This document shows, in pieces, positions 8,731 through 18,550 of a stretch of DNA of 54,419 bases (positions are counted from its first letter, which is position 1; each line of letters begins with the position of its first letter). The position numbers were made by a program, and so were the translations under genes. This stretch comes from an uncultured Prochlorococcus sp. (GTDB lineage Bacteria; Cyanobacteriota; Cyanobacteriia; PCC-6307; Cyanobiaceae), in NCBI GenBank assembly GCA_902583265.1, contig CACHVD010000007.1, positions 1 through 54,419 of the forward strand, given 5' to 3'. The notes under the pieces were generated by a model. That model was given only the letters and a program-made list of their open reading frames with translations. It was not told the origin of the DNA and did no database searches.

Positions 8731-8740
8731 ATATTGCAAG

Positions 8741-9175
8741 TTAAACAACTGTTCTGATCTCCTTTAGAACTGCTAAAGGTGTATTGCGTTTAATAATACG
8801 TAAGAAATGTTCTTCAGCATTCAAAGTTTCAATTAAATATTGACTAGCAAGTTCTGGTTTCATATTTTGACCACATGTAAAAATATCGACTGCAGAATAA
8901 TTAGATTCAGGCCAAGTATGAATTGAAATATGGGATTCAGCTAATAATGCAACTGCTGTAACTCCTTGAGGTTCAAATTTATTACTTATCAAATTCAGAA
9001 CTGTTGCCTTTGCCAATTTCGCAGCCCTATTTAATGAACAGCGCAAAAAGGATTCATCATTTAATTTTTCGTAATCACATCCATAAAGTTCCAGCAAAAG
9101 GTGTTTACAATGATGAATTAATTTTTCATCTTTACAAAAAGAACTTAAAATTTGATTTTTTTTTGGGACTTCCAT
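8741..9175 (-). CDS. speD: S-adenosylmethionine decarboxylase proenzyme
   Basis: This is a 144-residue prokaryotic class SpeD, which makes decarboxylated AdoMet for spermidine synthesis. The self-cleavage site is recognisable as Glu80-Ser81 in AESHISIHTWPE. Ser81 would become the pyruvoyl group of the alpha chain. The downstream YSAVDIFTCG block, containing the catalytic cysteine, is also present. The gene lies 51 bases downstream of recF on the same strand and is convergent with larE. The ATG at 9175 gives the usual short N-terminus, although members of about 120-130 residues are more common. Confidence 0.95.
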   Translation of the reverse strand: MEVPKKNQILSSFCKDEKLIHHCKHLLLELYGCDYEKLNDESFLRCSLNRAAKLAKATVLNLISNKFEPQGVTAVALLAESHISIHTWPESNYSAVDIFTCGQNMKPELASQYLIETLNAEEHFLRIIKRNTPLAVLKEIRTVV

Positions 9176-9226
9176 TAAAGAAATTTATATGTTAATAAGA
9201 TTAGCTAAAAATTGTAGATTTTAAAA

Positions 9227-10327
9227 TTACAAGTAAATCATCTGTGAAGAGCCTAAGAAAGATTGATTAAATTTATCTAGATGTGTCGCACTTATAAAAC
9301 ATTGACTATTTTTTCCAACAGAATTTAATAATAAATTTTGTCTTGTTATGTCTAATTCGGCCAAAACATCATCCAATATGAGAATTGGAGGGACATTTAA
9401 TGTTTTAGTTAATAAATCTAATTCTGCCATTTTTAAAGCTAATATAAAAGTTCTTTGCTGGCCAGATGAACCATATTTTCTAACTGAAATATTATTAATT
9501 AGAAACTCAACATCATCACGATGAGGCCCAAAATTACATTTACCAGTCAATGCTTCAATAGGACGCTGATTTATTAGTTGTTCTACTATTTTCTTAGTAA
9601 TAACTTCTTCTTCTTCTTCTTCTGGACTTATATTTTGTATACCTGAAAGATAATTTATTCCTATATGCTCTTTAGATTTACTTAAATATCTATGCCAATA
9701 TTCAACATATGGTTTTATTTTTAATAAAGCCCTTCTCCTACGTCTAAAAATTCTTGTACTTATTTTTGACATTTGAATATCAAAGCTTTCAACAATTTCT
9801 GAGGATTGATCATTTTGGACGCTATCTGAGCGCCAATAATAGCTTCTTTGCTTTAAAAGCCTGTTAAATCTACTTATCAAGTCTAAATATACTGGTTCAA
9901 GCTGGGATACAACTTTATCAATCCACATTCTGCGATAACTAGGTTCATTTCTAACGATACCTATATCGCTCGAGCAGAAACATACACTCCTAATGTAGTT
10001 CTTTATTTCGCTCTGCTTTTTCAAAATTGAATCATTGACATAAATTTTTTTAGAGCCTTTTCTAAATAAATTCAACTTTAAATCATCTTTAAAATCGATT
10101 TGCCCTATAACTTCGGCCATATCACTATCATTTTCTATTAAATCTTTATCGCTTAATGCTCTATTAGATTTTAATTGACTTAAAAATTCAATAGATTCAA
10201 GTAAGTTTGACTTGCCAATACCATTACATCCAAGAACGATTGCTCTTTGCTCTTTTAGGTCAATTCCAAAACTTTTATGGTTCCGAAAATTTTGAATTTT
10301 TAATTTATTTAAAAAAATTTTCTTGAT
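9227..10327 (-). CDS. recF: DNA replication/repair protein RecF (start unresolved)
   Basis: The SMC-like ATPase that loads RecA at gapped DNA is clear. The RecF opening FLNKLKIQNFRNHKSF is followed by a Walker A (GCNGIGKSN), an ABC-type signature (SSGQQRT) and Walker B (ILILDDVLAELD) near the end. The start is not clear. The only in-frame ATG (10423) lies inside tRNA-Arg on the other strand, and no ATG, GTG or TTG follows it before the conserved region. Two ATGs at 10335 and 10331 are out of frame by +1 and +2, just before a seven-base homopolymer (10311-10317). I end the feature at the ATC codon where homology begins. A frameshift, a sequencing error or a non-standard start would explain this. 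Confidence 0.9.
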   Translation of the reverse strand: MKKIFLNKLKIQNFRNHKSFGIDLKEQRAIVLGCNGIGKSNLLESIEFLSQLKSNRALSDKDLIENDSDMAEVIGQIDFKDDLKLNLFRKGSKKIYVNDSILKKQSEIKNYIRSVCFCSSDIGIVRNEPSYRRMWIDKVVSQLEPVYLDLISRFNRLLKQRSYYWRSDSVQNDQSSEIVESFDIQMSKISTRIFRRRRRALLKIKPYVEYWHRYLSKSKEHIGINYLSGIQNISPEEEEEEVITKKIVEQLINQRPIEALTGKCNFGPHRDDVEFLINNISVRKYGSSGQQRTFILALKMAELDLLTKTLNVPPILILDDVLAELDITRQNLLLNSVGKNSQCFISATHLDKFNQSFLGSSQMIYL

Positions 10328-10395
10328 GCATCCATTAATTAAATTAGCTAAATTTAATATATTTAGATTCTCTTTAAAGAAATTGAAAAATAAAA

Positions 10396-10469
10396 GGGCA
10401 TGTAGCTCAGTTGGATAGAGCATCAGATTCCGGTTCTGAGAGTCGGGGGTTCGAATCCCTCCATGCTCG
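10396..10469 (+). tRNA. tRNA-Arg (anticodon CCG)
   Basis: The 74-base cloverleaf has acceptor arms GGGCATG and CATGCTC with discriminator G at 10469, D-arm GCTC/GAGC, a TCAGA/TCTGA anticodon stem with loop TTCCGGT, and a T-loop TTCGAAT. Anticodon CCG reads the CGG arginine codon. No CCA is encoded. It lies opposite the 5' end of the recF reading frame. Confidence 0.97.
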
Positions 10470-10480
10470 TAAGGTGACTA

Positions 10481-10927
10481 TTAAAGTTTATATCCCATTA
10501 CTCTTATTCCATTAGGATCTAATATAAATCCACTTTCTTCTAGACTTTTAAATGAAGACTCTGGAGCCTGTACAGAAATACTACATCCAGGCATTTCTAT
10601 ATTTATTTTTTCAAGAGTAACTTTTAATAATATTGAATAAAAAAGTTCCTGATTACTACCTTTTGCTGCACTTAAGTTCCATAAGTTAGCATTCAATCCC
10701 CTATCTGATGTAACCCTTACAAAACCATATAGTTTATTTCTCAATTCATTTTGTATTGTGAAAAAGAAATTACTTTTCTGAATAGCCTCAGAAAGAGGTT
10801 TCATTGGGAATGTCTCACAACCGCAATTCGCTAAAAGTTTGTTAACTTCTTTTGCTAATGGAATCTGGGAAGAATTAACAAAATAACCTTCTGGAAGAAC
10901 AAGTTTTTTTTTAGAAAAATATTGCAA
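10481..10927 (-). CDS. GNAT-like N-acetyltransferase
   Basis: The 148-residue product resembles small GCN5-related acetyltransferases. There is a central strand pair (FFFTIQNE, LYGFVRVTSD) followed by a helix, and a C-terminal SFKSLEESGFILDPNGIRVMGYKL end typical of the fold. The acetyl-CoA loop is not well conserved, so the family call is moderate and no substrate can be named. The only usable start is TTG at 10927, three bases after the ppc stop codon. That implies translational coupling with ppc. It ends 11 bases from the tRNA-Arg on the opposite strand. Confidence 0.6.
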   Translation of the reverse strand: MQYFSKKKLVLPEGYFVNSSQIPLAKEVNKLLANCGCETFPMKPLSEAIQKSNFFFTIQNELRNKLYGFVRVTSDRGLNANLWNLSAAKGSNQELFYSILLKVTLEKINIEMPGCSISVQAPESSFKSLEESGFILDPNGIRVMGYKL

Positions 10928-10930
10928 TTA

Positions 10931-13900
10931 TCAACCTGTATTTCTCATACCTGCTGCTATACCATTAATAGTCAAAAGTGCCCCCCTCAATAGTTCACTT
11001 CTACTATAAGCTCTTCTAGATTCATCTTTTTCAATAGTAAATTCGCTAATTGGAGGCTGCCTTGTTTGATCTCTGAGTCTTCTTAAAAGCGAAACCTGTA
11101 AAAATCCCAATGGGATTATTGTCTTATTTCTCAAACTAACTGATGATTTTAAGTCTCTATCAGATTCAAGAAGCTCATTTTTACCAGTAATTTCAAGTAT
11201 TAAAGATTTTGTAAGATTATATTCTTTAGAAATTACTTCAAAAATAACATCAAAAGAATCTTTATTTTCTCTACTGCCAAGAGTGTCAACATAATATTTG
11301 GCAACTTCCAAATCAACCTTAGATAATGTCATTTCTACCTTAGATATGAGCATTCTAAAAAATGGCCATCGTTGATGGAGAACTCTTAATAATTCAATTT
11401 GTTGTGGGTCAGAATTTAATTCGGATGATAATGCAGTACCTACTCCAAACCAACTTGGCAAAAGAAACCTACTTTGTGTCCAACCAAATACCCATGGAAT
11501 AGCTCTCAAACTTGACAAATCTTTAGCACCTTTTTTTCTTCTGGCAGGTCTACTAGATATTTGTAATTTGCTTATTTCTTCTATTGGTGTGACCTCCTGA
11601 AAGAAATTTAATAAATCAGGATTTTCATGAACTAATTTTCTGTAGTGAGACCTTGATGTTTCTGCAAGCCTTGACATCAATTGATTCCATTCTGGAGTGG
11701 CATCAAGCCTATTATTTACCAAACTATTTTGAATAACAGCAGTAGTAACTGTCTCTAAGTTATACAAAGCCAGTTCAGGAAGACTATATTTTGAAGCTAA
11801 CACTTCACCTTGTTCTGTTATTTTTATTCGCCCTTTTAAAGTACCGCTTGGTTGTGCCAATATCGCCTGGTAGGCTGGTCCTCCCCCTCTACCTACAGAA
11901 CCGCCTCTTCCATGAAAAAGTCTTAGCAATATATTATTTCTACTTGCGAGATTTTGAAGAGCTATTTGGGCTCTATGAATTTCCCAATTACTTGAAACAA
12001 ACCCTGAATCTTTATTACTATCAGAATATCCAAGCATTAATTCTTGAAGAGGTTTAAAGGATTCTCCAACTTTTGGCAATAATGATCTATAAAAATCTAA
12101 TTGAAATAAAATTTCCATTACTTCTGGGGCTCTTTTAAGATCTTCAACAGTTTCGAAAAGAGGAACAACCAATAATTTTGACTTTTGTGACTTTTGATCT
12201 AGGAGACCCATTTCTTTGGCCAATAACAGAACTTCAAGCAAATCAGATGCGCTATGACTCATTGAAATTACATAAGAATGACAAATACGACTTCCAAATT
12301 CTTGCTGCAGTCTTTTAACCATTTTAAAAACTGAAAAGGTTTCTTCTGTACTTCTTGTCCAATTGACGTCAGGAGGAATTAAAGGTCTTTTTGTATTTAA
12401 TTCCTCTACAAGCCATTTAATTTTCTCTTCCTCAGACATTTGGTCATATAGGAAAGATAAATCAAGATAACTTGTAAGCTCTTGTATAGCGTCACTATGC
12501 CTTGTACTTTCTTGACGAATATCTAAACTTGCTAGTGAAAATCCAAAAATATGAACCTGAGTAAGCAAGGTATTTACCGCCTCGCAAGTTAAATCTGTAC
12601 TAATCAGACTATTTTTGATCAACTCCAGGTCATAGGTAAATTCACTAACTGATTTGTAATATAAGTTTTCAACTTTATCTATATTTTTAGTATCAATTTC
12701 CCCTTCTAAATCAGATTTCCAACCACTTTCAGCTAATAAATTATTTCTTTCTTGGGTTAGCCTTAACTTCTCTAAAATATAACTTAATTTCAATCTGTAA
12801 GGTTCAGATCTGTATCTTGTCGCCCTAGCTTCATAGATTTCTGGAAACTTAACCCTATCTGTTTCTAAAGACTCTAACAAAGAAGAGCTTACTTGACTCC
12901 ATTGCATCGAGACACTTAATTGATCTCTTAAGTTAGATGTTGCAGTAATATATCTCTCCAACATCAACTGCCTTTGGTAGCATGCAGTTCTCCATGTTAT
13001 CTCAGGAGTAACAGATGGATTCCCATCCCTATCAGATCCTACCCAAGAACCGAAGTTGCAAAAAGATTCAGAGGGCATCTGAACATCTGGGTAGTTTTCG
13101 GTAAGTGCTTCAAAGATCCTACCTCTCAATTGAGGCATTGCATTAAATAAAACTTGCTGAAAATAATGCAAGGCATAATCAACTTCATCTAAAACGGAAG
13201 GCTTAAATTGATGCAATTCATCTGTTCTCCACCAAAGTCTGACTTCCTCTTTTAATTGAGTTTTTAGAATATGTATTTCCTCTTTTGTTAAAAATTGCTC
13301 AACCTGTATTTTTTTCAACAAATTTGCAACTCTAGTTTGCTTATGTCTAATAGTATGTCTTACTATCTCAGTCGGATGTGCAGTAAAAACTAAACGAATA
13401 TCCATTTCCTGCAATAACTCCTCTAATTTTCCTGGAGGTACATTTAGTTTCCTAAGCCTATAAAATAATTCTCGAAAAGTTACAGGAGCATTTTGCCTAG
13501 CTAAAGCTGGAGCGAAAGGATCAAGATTATCAGGCGATTTTTGGACGTTCATATTGGTAAAACTTTGAATATATCTATCTTCCTCAACTCTTTGTTCCAA
13601 AATATTCACTAGTTGAAAATATAGTGAAAAAGCCCTAGCTGCTGCAATAGATTCTGCCAAATCCATGGAGTGTATAATATCAACTATTTCATTTTTAAAA
13701 TTTTTTGAACTAACACTATCAATCTGTTTTGAATAACTTAATTCTTTAAGCTGAATCAATCTCACTGCTTGATCTTCTGGGCATTCTTCTCTAAGAACAG
13801 CTTCCCATAGATCCTCTATTAAAAGACGATTTTTATCAAGTGGATCATTGTTACTTATATGATCCTTTTTATAGTTTTTATCCTTTTGGGGAGATTCCAT
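10931..13900 (-). CDS. ppc: Phosphoenolpyruvate carboxylase
   Basis: The 989-residue enzyme fixes bicarbonate onto PEP to give oxaloacetate, the main anaplerotic route feeding the cyanobacterial incomplete TCA cycle and amino-acid synthesis. The catalytic-His motif VFTAHPTE lies near residue 172. The glycine-rich loop [14 protein letters not shown] is near 640, and the protein ends in the family NTG terminus as MRNTG. The plant-type N-terminal phosphorylation motif is absent, as in other cyanobacteria. The gene follows gshA by 53 bases and is followed by the GNAT gene after 3 bases, so it probably belongs to the psaD-trpE-gshA strand block. Confidence 0.98.
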   Translation of the reverse strand: MESPQKDKNYKKDHISNNDPLDKNRLLIEDLWEAVLREECPEDQAVRLIQLKELSYSKQIDSVSSKNFKNEIVDIIHSMDLAESIAAARAFSLYFQLVNILEQRVEEDRYIQSFTNMNVQKSPDNLDPFAPALARQNAPVTFRELFYRLRKLNVPPGKLEELLQEMDIRLVFTAHPTEIVRHTIRHKQTRVANLLKKIQVEQFLTKEEIHILKTQLKEEVRLWWRTDELHQFKPSVLDEVDYALHYFQQVLFNAMPQLRGRIFEALTENYPDVQMPSESFCNFGSWVGSDRDGNPSVTPEITWRTACYQRQLMLERYITATSNLRDQLSVSMQWSQVSSSLLESLETDRVKFPEIYEARATRYRSEPYRLKLSYILEKLRLTQERNNLLAESGWKSDLEGEIDTKNIDKVENLYYKSVSEFTYDLELIKNSLISTDLTCEAVNTLLTQVHIFGFSLASLDIRQESTRHSDAIQELTSYLDLSFLYDQMSEEEKIKWLVEELNTKRPLIPPDVNWTRSTEETFSVFKMVKRLQQEFGSRICHSYVISMSHSASDLLEVLLLAKEMGLLDQKSQKSKLLVVPLFETVEDLKRAPEVMEILFQLDFYRSLLPKVGESFKPLQELMLGYSDSNKDSGFVSSNWEIHRAQIALQNLASRNNILLRLFHGRGGSVGRGGGPAYQAILAQPSGTLKGRIKITEQGEVLASKYSLPELALYNLETVTTAVIQNSLVNNRLDATPEWNQLMSRLAETSRSHYRKLVHENPDLLNFFQEVTPIEEISKLQISSRPARRKKGAKDLSSLRAIPWVFGWTQSRFLLPSWFGVGTALSSELNSDPQQIELLRVLHQRWPFFRMLISKVEMTLSKVDLEVAKYYVDTLGSRENKDSFDVIFEVISKEYNLTKSLILEITGKNELLESDRDLKSSVSLRNKTIIPLGFLQVSLLRRLRDQTRQPPISEFTIEKDESRRAYSRSELLRGALLTINGIAAGMRNTG

Positions 13901-13953
13901 ATAATTATTATGTCACAAGTAAAAATATTCAGATCAAATGTTTGTTTAAATAA

Positions 13954-15072
13954 TCAAATACTCTCTTGTTCATTGATGATCATATCATCGATAGTGAGTT
14001 TCATTATTTGCTCAATAGAGAGACCTTTTTTATATTGATTTATCCATTTCATAGCTTGATTTCCTTCTTCAAGCACTCTATGGATAGGTTCCAGAAGATG
14101 TTTCATATTAAATTTTTCTGCAGTGAATGATAGATCTGATAATAAGTTTTGAATCCATTCTCTGCAAATAATTTTTTTGCCGTCTTGCCAGTGCATTAAC
14201 TCTGAATTAAGACTATCTTTAGCAGCATAAATTTCATTTTGATCGCATATTTCTGATAATTCTTCAATAGAAAAAATGCTCGCAGTCAAAGGATCTAAAG
14301 TGTTTATGTTGTCAAAAAGATGTAAAATCCTAAGTTCTAACATAGCTGTTAACCCCAATAGTAAATTAATATCATGAACAAAATCACAAATTCTCAATTC
14401 CAAACGATCAAGAATTAAAGGCCTTTGGGGACCATTCGGTCTGATTGAAGACCAAAAATGCCTTATATTTTGCATGTTTTTATTAGCTATATTTTCCTCG
14501 ATCCATTCGATATAAGAATTATGATTTACAAAGAAAGGTACTTTACTAGGTGTTTTAGGAAACTGAATCCACCGCTGAGAGTGATTTTCCGTAATTTTAT
14601 TATTCAAAAAAGGTGAGCTAGCGCTTATTGATAAATACAACGCCGCCTCAGATCTTATTAATCTAATAGCAGCAAAAAGCTTATCTAAGTTCTCTATTCC
14701 TATATTTATATGGACACTTGAAGTTGCAATTGAGATTCCATAGTTATCTTGTATATATTGATGATAAACACTTTCAAAATCAGATCTTTGAAATCGTATA
14801 TCATGTTTGAAACAAAGAGTGGATGAGGGAATGATTGTTAATCCTTTGTTGTTTAGCCATTGTCTCAAGTTTTTTCTAGGATTTATTAATTGTCTATGTA
14901 ACAGCTTGTAGTCTTTTTCAGGTGTTGTTATGTATTCGACATTTCTGTTATCAGGCTCTTTTACAAAGTTAGAAAAATGTTTTTCTACATCTGTTGAGAC
15001 ACCAACATGTGAATTAAAAGAACCTGTGAAAAGTTCCACTTCAAAACCTTTATAAAGATGAAGTTTACTCAT
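13954..15072 (-). CDS. gshA: Glutamate-cysteine ligase, cyanobacterial type
   Basis: The 372-residue product matches the cyanobacterial GCS2-like ligase that makes gamma-glutamylcysteine, the first step to glutathione. It opens with LHLYKGFEVELF, which is typical of this group. It also has a central RPLILDRLELRICD segment corresponding to the family substrate-binding region. It differs from the E. coli-type GshA in length and sequence. The ATG at 15072 directly abuts the trpE stop codon (TAA then ATG with no spacer), so translation is probably coupled. Glutathione supply here would support redox defence in a phototroph. Confidence 0.9.
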   Translation of the reverse strand: MSKLHLYKGFEVELFTGSFNSHVGVSTDVEKHFSNFVKEPDNRNVEYITTPEKDYKLLHRQLINPRKNLRQWLNNKGLTIIPSSTLCFKHDIRFQRSDFESVYHQYIQDNYGISIATSSVHINIGIENLDKLFAAIRLIRSEAALYLSISASSPFLNNKITENHSQRWIQFPKTPSKVPFFVNHNSYIEWIEENIANKNMQNIRHFWSSIRPNGPQRPLILDRLELRICDFVHDINLLLGLTAMLELRILHLFDNINTLDPLTASIFSIEELSEICDQNEIYAAKDSLNSELMHWQDGKKIICREWIQNLLSDLSFTAEKFNMKHLLEPIHRVLEEGNQAMKWINQYKKGLSIEQIMKLTIDDMIINEQESI

Positions 15073-16593
15073 TTATTTATCCAAACAGGCTATTGCTTTT
15101 AGTATCCCCTTAGCTTTATTAATAGTCTCTTGATATTCATTCTCAGGCGAAGAATCAGCAACTATTCCTGCACCTGCCTGCACTGATACATTATACTTTC
15201 CATCTTTTGAAGGTTTAACTATCATAGTTCTTATTGTAATTGCCGTATTCAATGACCCATTAATATCAATAGAGCCATAAACACCAGCATAAGGTCCTCT
15301 AGCATCTTTTTCAAAGTGTTTGATCAACTGCATAGCTCTAATTTTTGGTGCTCCAGTTACTGTTCCAGCAGGAAAACATGCCTTTAGCAAATCCCAGACA
15401 TCTGTATTTTTTTCTAAAATTCCTTCAACTTCACTCACAATATGCATGACATGGGAATATTTCTCAATAACCATTAAATCTTTTACCTCTACAGTTCCAA
15501 TTTCGCAAACCCTTCCAAGATCATTTCTTCCAAGATCTATCAGCATTACATGCTCAGCTATCTCTTTGGGATCTTTTAATAAATCCTTTTCAAATTCCAG
15601 ATCTTGTTGAGGATCATTACCTCTGGGCCTTGTACCAGCTATTGGTCTTAAACTTGCAACAATCTGACTATTTTTATTTTTTTCAGCTTTAACCATAACT
15701 TCCGGACTGGAACCTATCAGATACCATGATCCAAAATCGAAAAATGACATATATGGGGATGGATTTACCATCCTTAAACTTCTATATAAATTAAAGGGAT
15801 GATTATTGACTTGTGTATCAAATCTCTGACTTATAACGATTTGGAAAATATCACCTTTTCTTATATATTCTTTTGCTAAGAGAACAGCATCCTCAAAATC
15901 TTTTTTCTTCCAATTACTTTTAATTTCTAAAGTCAAATTTTCATTTTCATTCCATTCTAAAAAATCTTTTTCTTCTAGAGGAACTTGCATTAAATTTCTA
16001 GTTTTCTTAATTTTAGAAATTGAGTTTAGATATATTTCTTCAATAGACGATTCTTTTGAAGAAGTTGTATCTGCATAAACTACGGCAGTTATACATCTTT
16101 TTATTTGATCAAAAACAACTAACTGATCAAAAAACATCCAGGAACCATAAGGTATATTGTTTTCCTCAATTTCATTAATTGGAACACTTGGTTCTATACG
16201 ATTAATTAATTCATAACCCCAAGAACCATACAACTGTCCAATTGATGGCAAATCTTCGAGCACGGATGACTTATATTCCTTTGTCCAAGTTCTTAAAATA
16301 TTAAAAGGATCCCCCTTGTGTATTTCAGTTTTCCCATTATTCCATGTTTTGACAATTTCTTCGCCATAGCAAACAGCCTTCCAAAGAGGTTTAGTAGCAA
16401 CGATACTCCACCTCCCCAAATTCTCGCCACCCTCAACTGACTCAAGGAAAACACCATGGGAATTTCTTTCTGATAATTTTAACCAAGTTGATAATGGAGT
16501 CTCTAAATCAGCTGGCCAAGTTTGAGTAATAGGTATAAAATTTTTACCTTCTTTATAAGACTTTAAAAAAATATCTTTCTGAGAGCTGATCAT
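15073..16593 (-). CDS. trpE: Anthranilate synthase component I
   Basis: The 506-residue chorismate-binding enzyme converts chorismate to anthranilate with a glutaminase partner not seen in the window. The N-terminal FLESVEGGENLGRWS segment (49-63) contains the LES-type tryptophan feedback site, which favours TrpE over PabB. The C-terminal catalytic region includes IFQIVISQRF, SLRPIAGTRPRG, CFPAGTVTGAPK and a GAGIVADS block. It lies 59 bases downstream of psaD and runs directly into gshA. Control by end-product inhibition is expected from the motif. No leader peptide or attenuator is evident in the short upstream gap. Confidence 0.95.
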   Translation of the reverse strand: MISSQKDIFLKSYKEGKNFIPITQTWPADLETPLSTWLKLSERNSHGVFLESVEGGENLGRWSIVATKPLWKAVCYGEEIVKTWNNGKTEIHKGDPFNILRTWTKEYKSSVLEDLPSIGQLYGSWGYELINRIEPSVPINEIEENNIPYGSWMFFDQLVVFDQIKRCITAVVYADTTSSKESSIEEIYLNSISKIKKTRNLMQVPLEEKDFLEWNENENLTLEIKSNWKKKDFEDAVLLAKEYIRKGDIFQIVISQRFDTQVNNHPFNLYRSLRMVNPSPYMSFFDFGSWYLIGSSPEVMVKAEKNKNSQIVASLRPIAGTRPRGNDPQQDLEFEKDLLKDPKEIAEHVMLIDLGRNDLGRVCEIGTVEVKDLMVIEKYSHVMHIVSEVEGILEKNTDVWDLLKACFPAGTVTGAPKIRAMQLIKHFEKDARGPYAGVYGSIDINGSLNTAITIRTMIVKPSKDGKYNVSVQAGAGIVADSSPENEYQETINKAKGILKAIACLDK

Positions 16594-16652
16594 ACTAATA
16601 ATGTCAACCCAAATTATAATTATATTTTTCTTTTATATCAACTTTAAAAAAA

Positions 16653-17075
16653 TTAATCAAAAGTATTCTTTGTAGTAAATTTCAACCCAGCTGGATTAGG
16701 ATTCTCACCTATTCTCCTAGGGTTATGACCGACTTTTTCTCTACCCTCATTAACTTTCTCAGGGAACACACCATCTTTTGGATGTAAGAATTCAATATCA
16801 CCGCCCGGGAAAATTCTGTAGATTTTGAAGTCCTCTATTCTTGGTTTAAAGGCACGTAATTGTGTTCCTAGTGCGAGACATTGCTCTTTTCTTGCAAAGT
16901 ACATTAAATTATCGCCTTCATGCATAATAGCGGCACCACCTGTAGGCAATTCAAAAGCCTGTTCTTTTGTGCTATTCCATACAATCGCATATTTTTCTTC
17001 AGTTTCTGCTGAGTTTAATAAACCCCCAGTACTTCCTATATGCTTTGGAAATTGACCAACTAAAGTTTCCGTCAT
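16653..17075 (-). CDS. psaD: Photosystem I reaction centre subunit II (PsaD)
   Basis: The 140-residue stromal/cytoplasmic extrinsic subunit docks ferredoxin and stabilises PsaC on photosystem I. The sequence shows the conserved [11 protein letters not shown] start, the [25 protein letters not shown] core, and [24 protein letters not shown] near the end. The C-terminal lysine/arginine-rich region fits ferredoxin contact. It follows the sensor-kinase gene by 110 AT-rich bases, enough for its own promoter. It lies upstream of trpE on the same strand. psaC is elsewhere in the window at 45895. Confidence 0.98.
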   Translation of the reverse strand: MTETLVGQFPKHIGSTGGLLNSAETEEKYAIVWNSTKEQAFELPTGGAAIMHEGDNLMYFARKEQCLALGTQLRAFKPRIEDFKIYRIFPGGDIEFLHPKDGVFPEKVNEGREKVGHNPRRIGENPNPAGLKFTTKNTFD

Positions 17076-17185
17076 CCTTGATTTTAAGTTATTTATAATA
17101 AGAAATTAGCATTCATATTTTACAAAATTCGAAATTAATAAGAAAGTTTCTACATTATTTAATAAATGGAAGATTTATTTTTATT

Positions 17186-18550
17186 TCATTTTGAATCTGA
17201 AATCGGGAAAAATACCGTCAAACCTGTATCACGCCTTTGCGTAACATGTCCTCCTAAACTAGCTAACAACTTCTGAGTTGCATTTTGGCTTAATTGCAAA
17301 CTACCGGTTTGAGGGTTCCAATTTAAAACAGGACCAATATCAGAACCATTTTCTCTTTTCAATATTTCTTTTGGATTACTATCTTGTTTTTGGACCTTTA
17401 ATTGAAGTTTGAGTTTTTGGCCAGCTGGTCTTAATTCTAAAATTAGTGTACTGCCTTCTTTCAATCCTCTAGTATTTTTATCAATTAATCCCCTTAACAT
17501 TAATTCCAATTTTTCAGAATCACTCAAAATTTGTGGAAGTTGCTTAGGGATATCAATCTTTAGAGAAATACCTCTTCGATTCAATTGTTTATTCCAAATA
17601 GGAGTAAGTTTTTTAAATATTTCGGTTAAATTAATTTTTGCCAAGTTATTTAATGAAGGAACTTCATTATTTACTAACTCTGCAGCATTGAAAATTAAAC
17701 CGAACCTATCTATTTGCTCATTACATTCATTATCAATTTGAATTAAACGATTTCTCATTGAATCATCCATTCTATATTTTTTTAAAGTAGAACTTATGAG
17801 AGTTCTTATTGTTGCCAAAGGCGTTCTTACTTCATGAGATATTGCACGCAATAATTTTGCTTCAGTTATTTGCACATTTTTTTCATCGTTTTTTACAGAA
17901 TTCTGTATATTATGGTTTGGAGGAATACTCGCTAATTTTGCCGATAATATTGGCCAAAATAATTGTTCAAATTGATTATTAATACTAAGGTTACCTAAAT
18001 TATTGATTGCATTACGAAATTTTTTGCCTTCCTCATAATTTTCTTGATTTAATTTGGCATGCATTAATTCAATTGAGAGTCTTAGGCTTTCTTCATCACT
18101 CTTTATTAAAAGAATTTTCTTATCTTTTTCTCCAACAATTGATAATATGCATTGAAAATTTGGAGTGATTACCATCAAAAAAGGTTCATAACCATCTTTC
18201 TGACAGAGATTCAAGACTTTATAAGTACTAACTATATCGAAATCTTTTTTTAACTTATCTGAATTATTTACTGGTAAAAAACCTGCATTCTCGTTTTTAA
18301 AGTATGGAAACCCCTCAGGAGACCAAAGCCATCCATTAAGTTCATTTAAAAATTTTTCATCATTAAAAGCTGGCAAAGGAGAAGCGACCCAAATCCCCCC
18401 CTGTTTATAATTGTGAGATAGGAAATCTTTTTGAATAACTTCTAAAGACGCCCACCACATTCTTCTGGATGTATAATCATCCACATAAATAGTTTGAACT
18501 CCTTTAATCAAAAGGTCTTGAATTTTTTTTATAGTTATTTGTGATTTCAT
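17186..18550 (-). CDS. Histidine-kinase-like protein with atypical ATPase domain
   Basis: From the ATG at 18550 the product has 454 residues (a TTG one codon upstream is possible). Residues 1 to about 200 match no domain I can name. A HisKA dimerisation helix follows, with phosphoacceptor His239 in AISHEVRTPLATIRTL. The C-terminal ATPase part is eroded. The N-box region reads LMLRGLIDKNTRG, no DxGxG G1 box is visible, and only the last LLASLGGHVT...TVFFPI block looks normal. It may be a weak kinase or a scaffold. Its start overlaps the rodA stop by one base (TGATG). No response regulator is adjacent. Confidence 0.7.
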   Translation of the reverse strand: MKSQITIKKIQDLLIKGVQTIYVDDYTSRRMWWASLEVIQKDFLSHNYKQGGIWVASPLPAFNDEKFLNELNGWLWSPEGFPYFKNENAGFLPVNNSDKLKKDFDIVSTYKVLNLCQKDGYEPFLMVITPNFQCILSIVGEKDKKILLIKSDEESLRLSIELMHAKLNQENYEEGKKFRNAINNLGNLSINNQFEQLFWPILSAKLASIPPNHNIQNSVKNDEKNVQITEAKLLRAISHEVRTPLATIRTLISSTLKKYRMDDSMRNRLIQIDNECNEQIDRFGLIFNAAELVNNEVPSLNNLAKINLTEIFKKLTPIWNKQLNRRGISLKIDIPKQLPQILSDSEKLELMLRGLIDKNTRGLKEGSTLILELRPAGQKLKLQLKVQKQDSNPKEILKRENGSDIGPVLNWNPQTGSLQLSQNATQKLLASLGGHVTQRRDTGLTVFFPISDSK

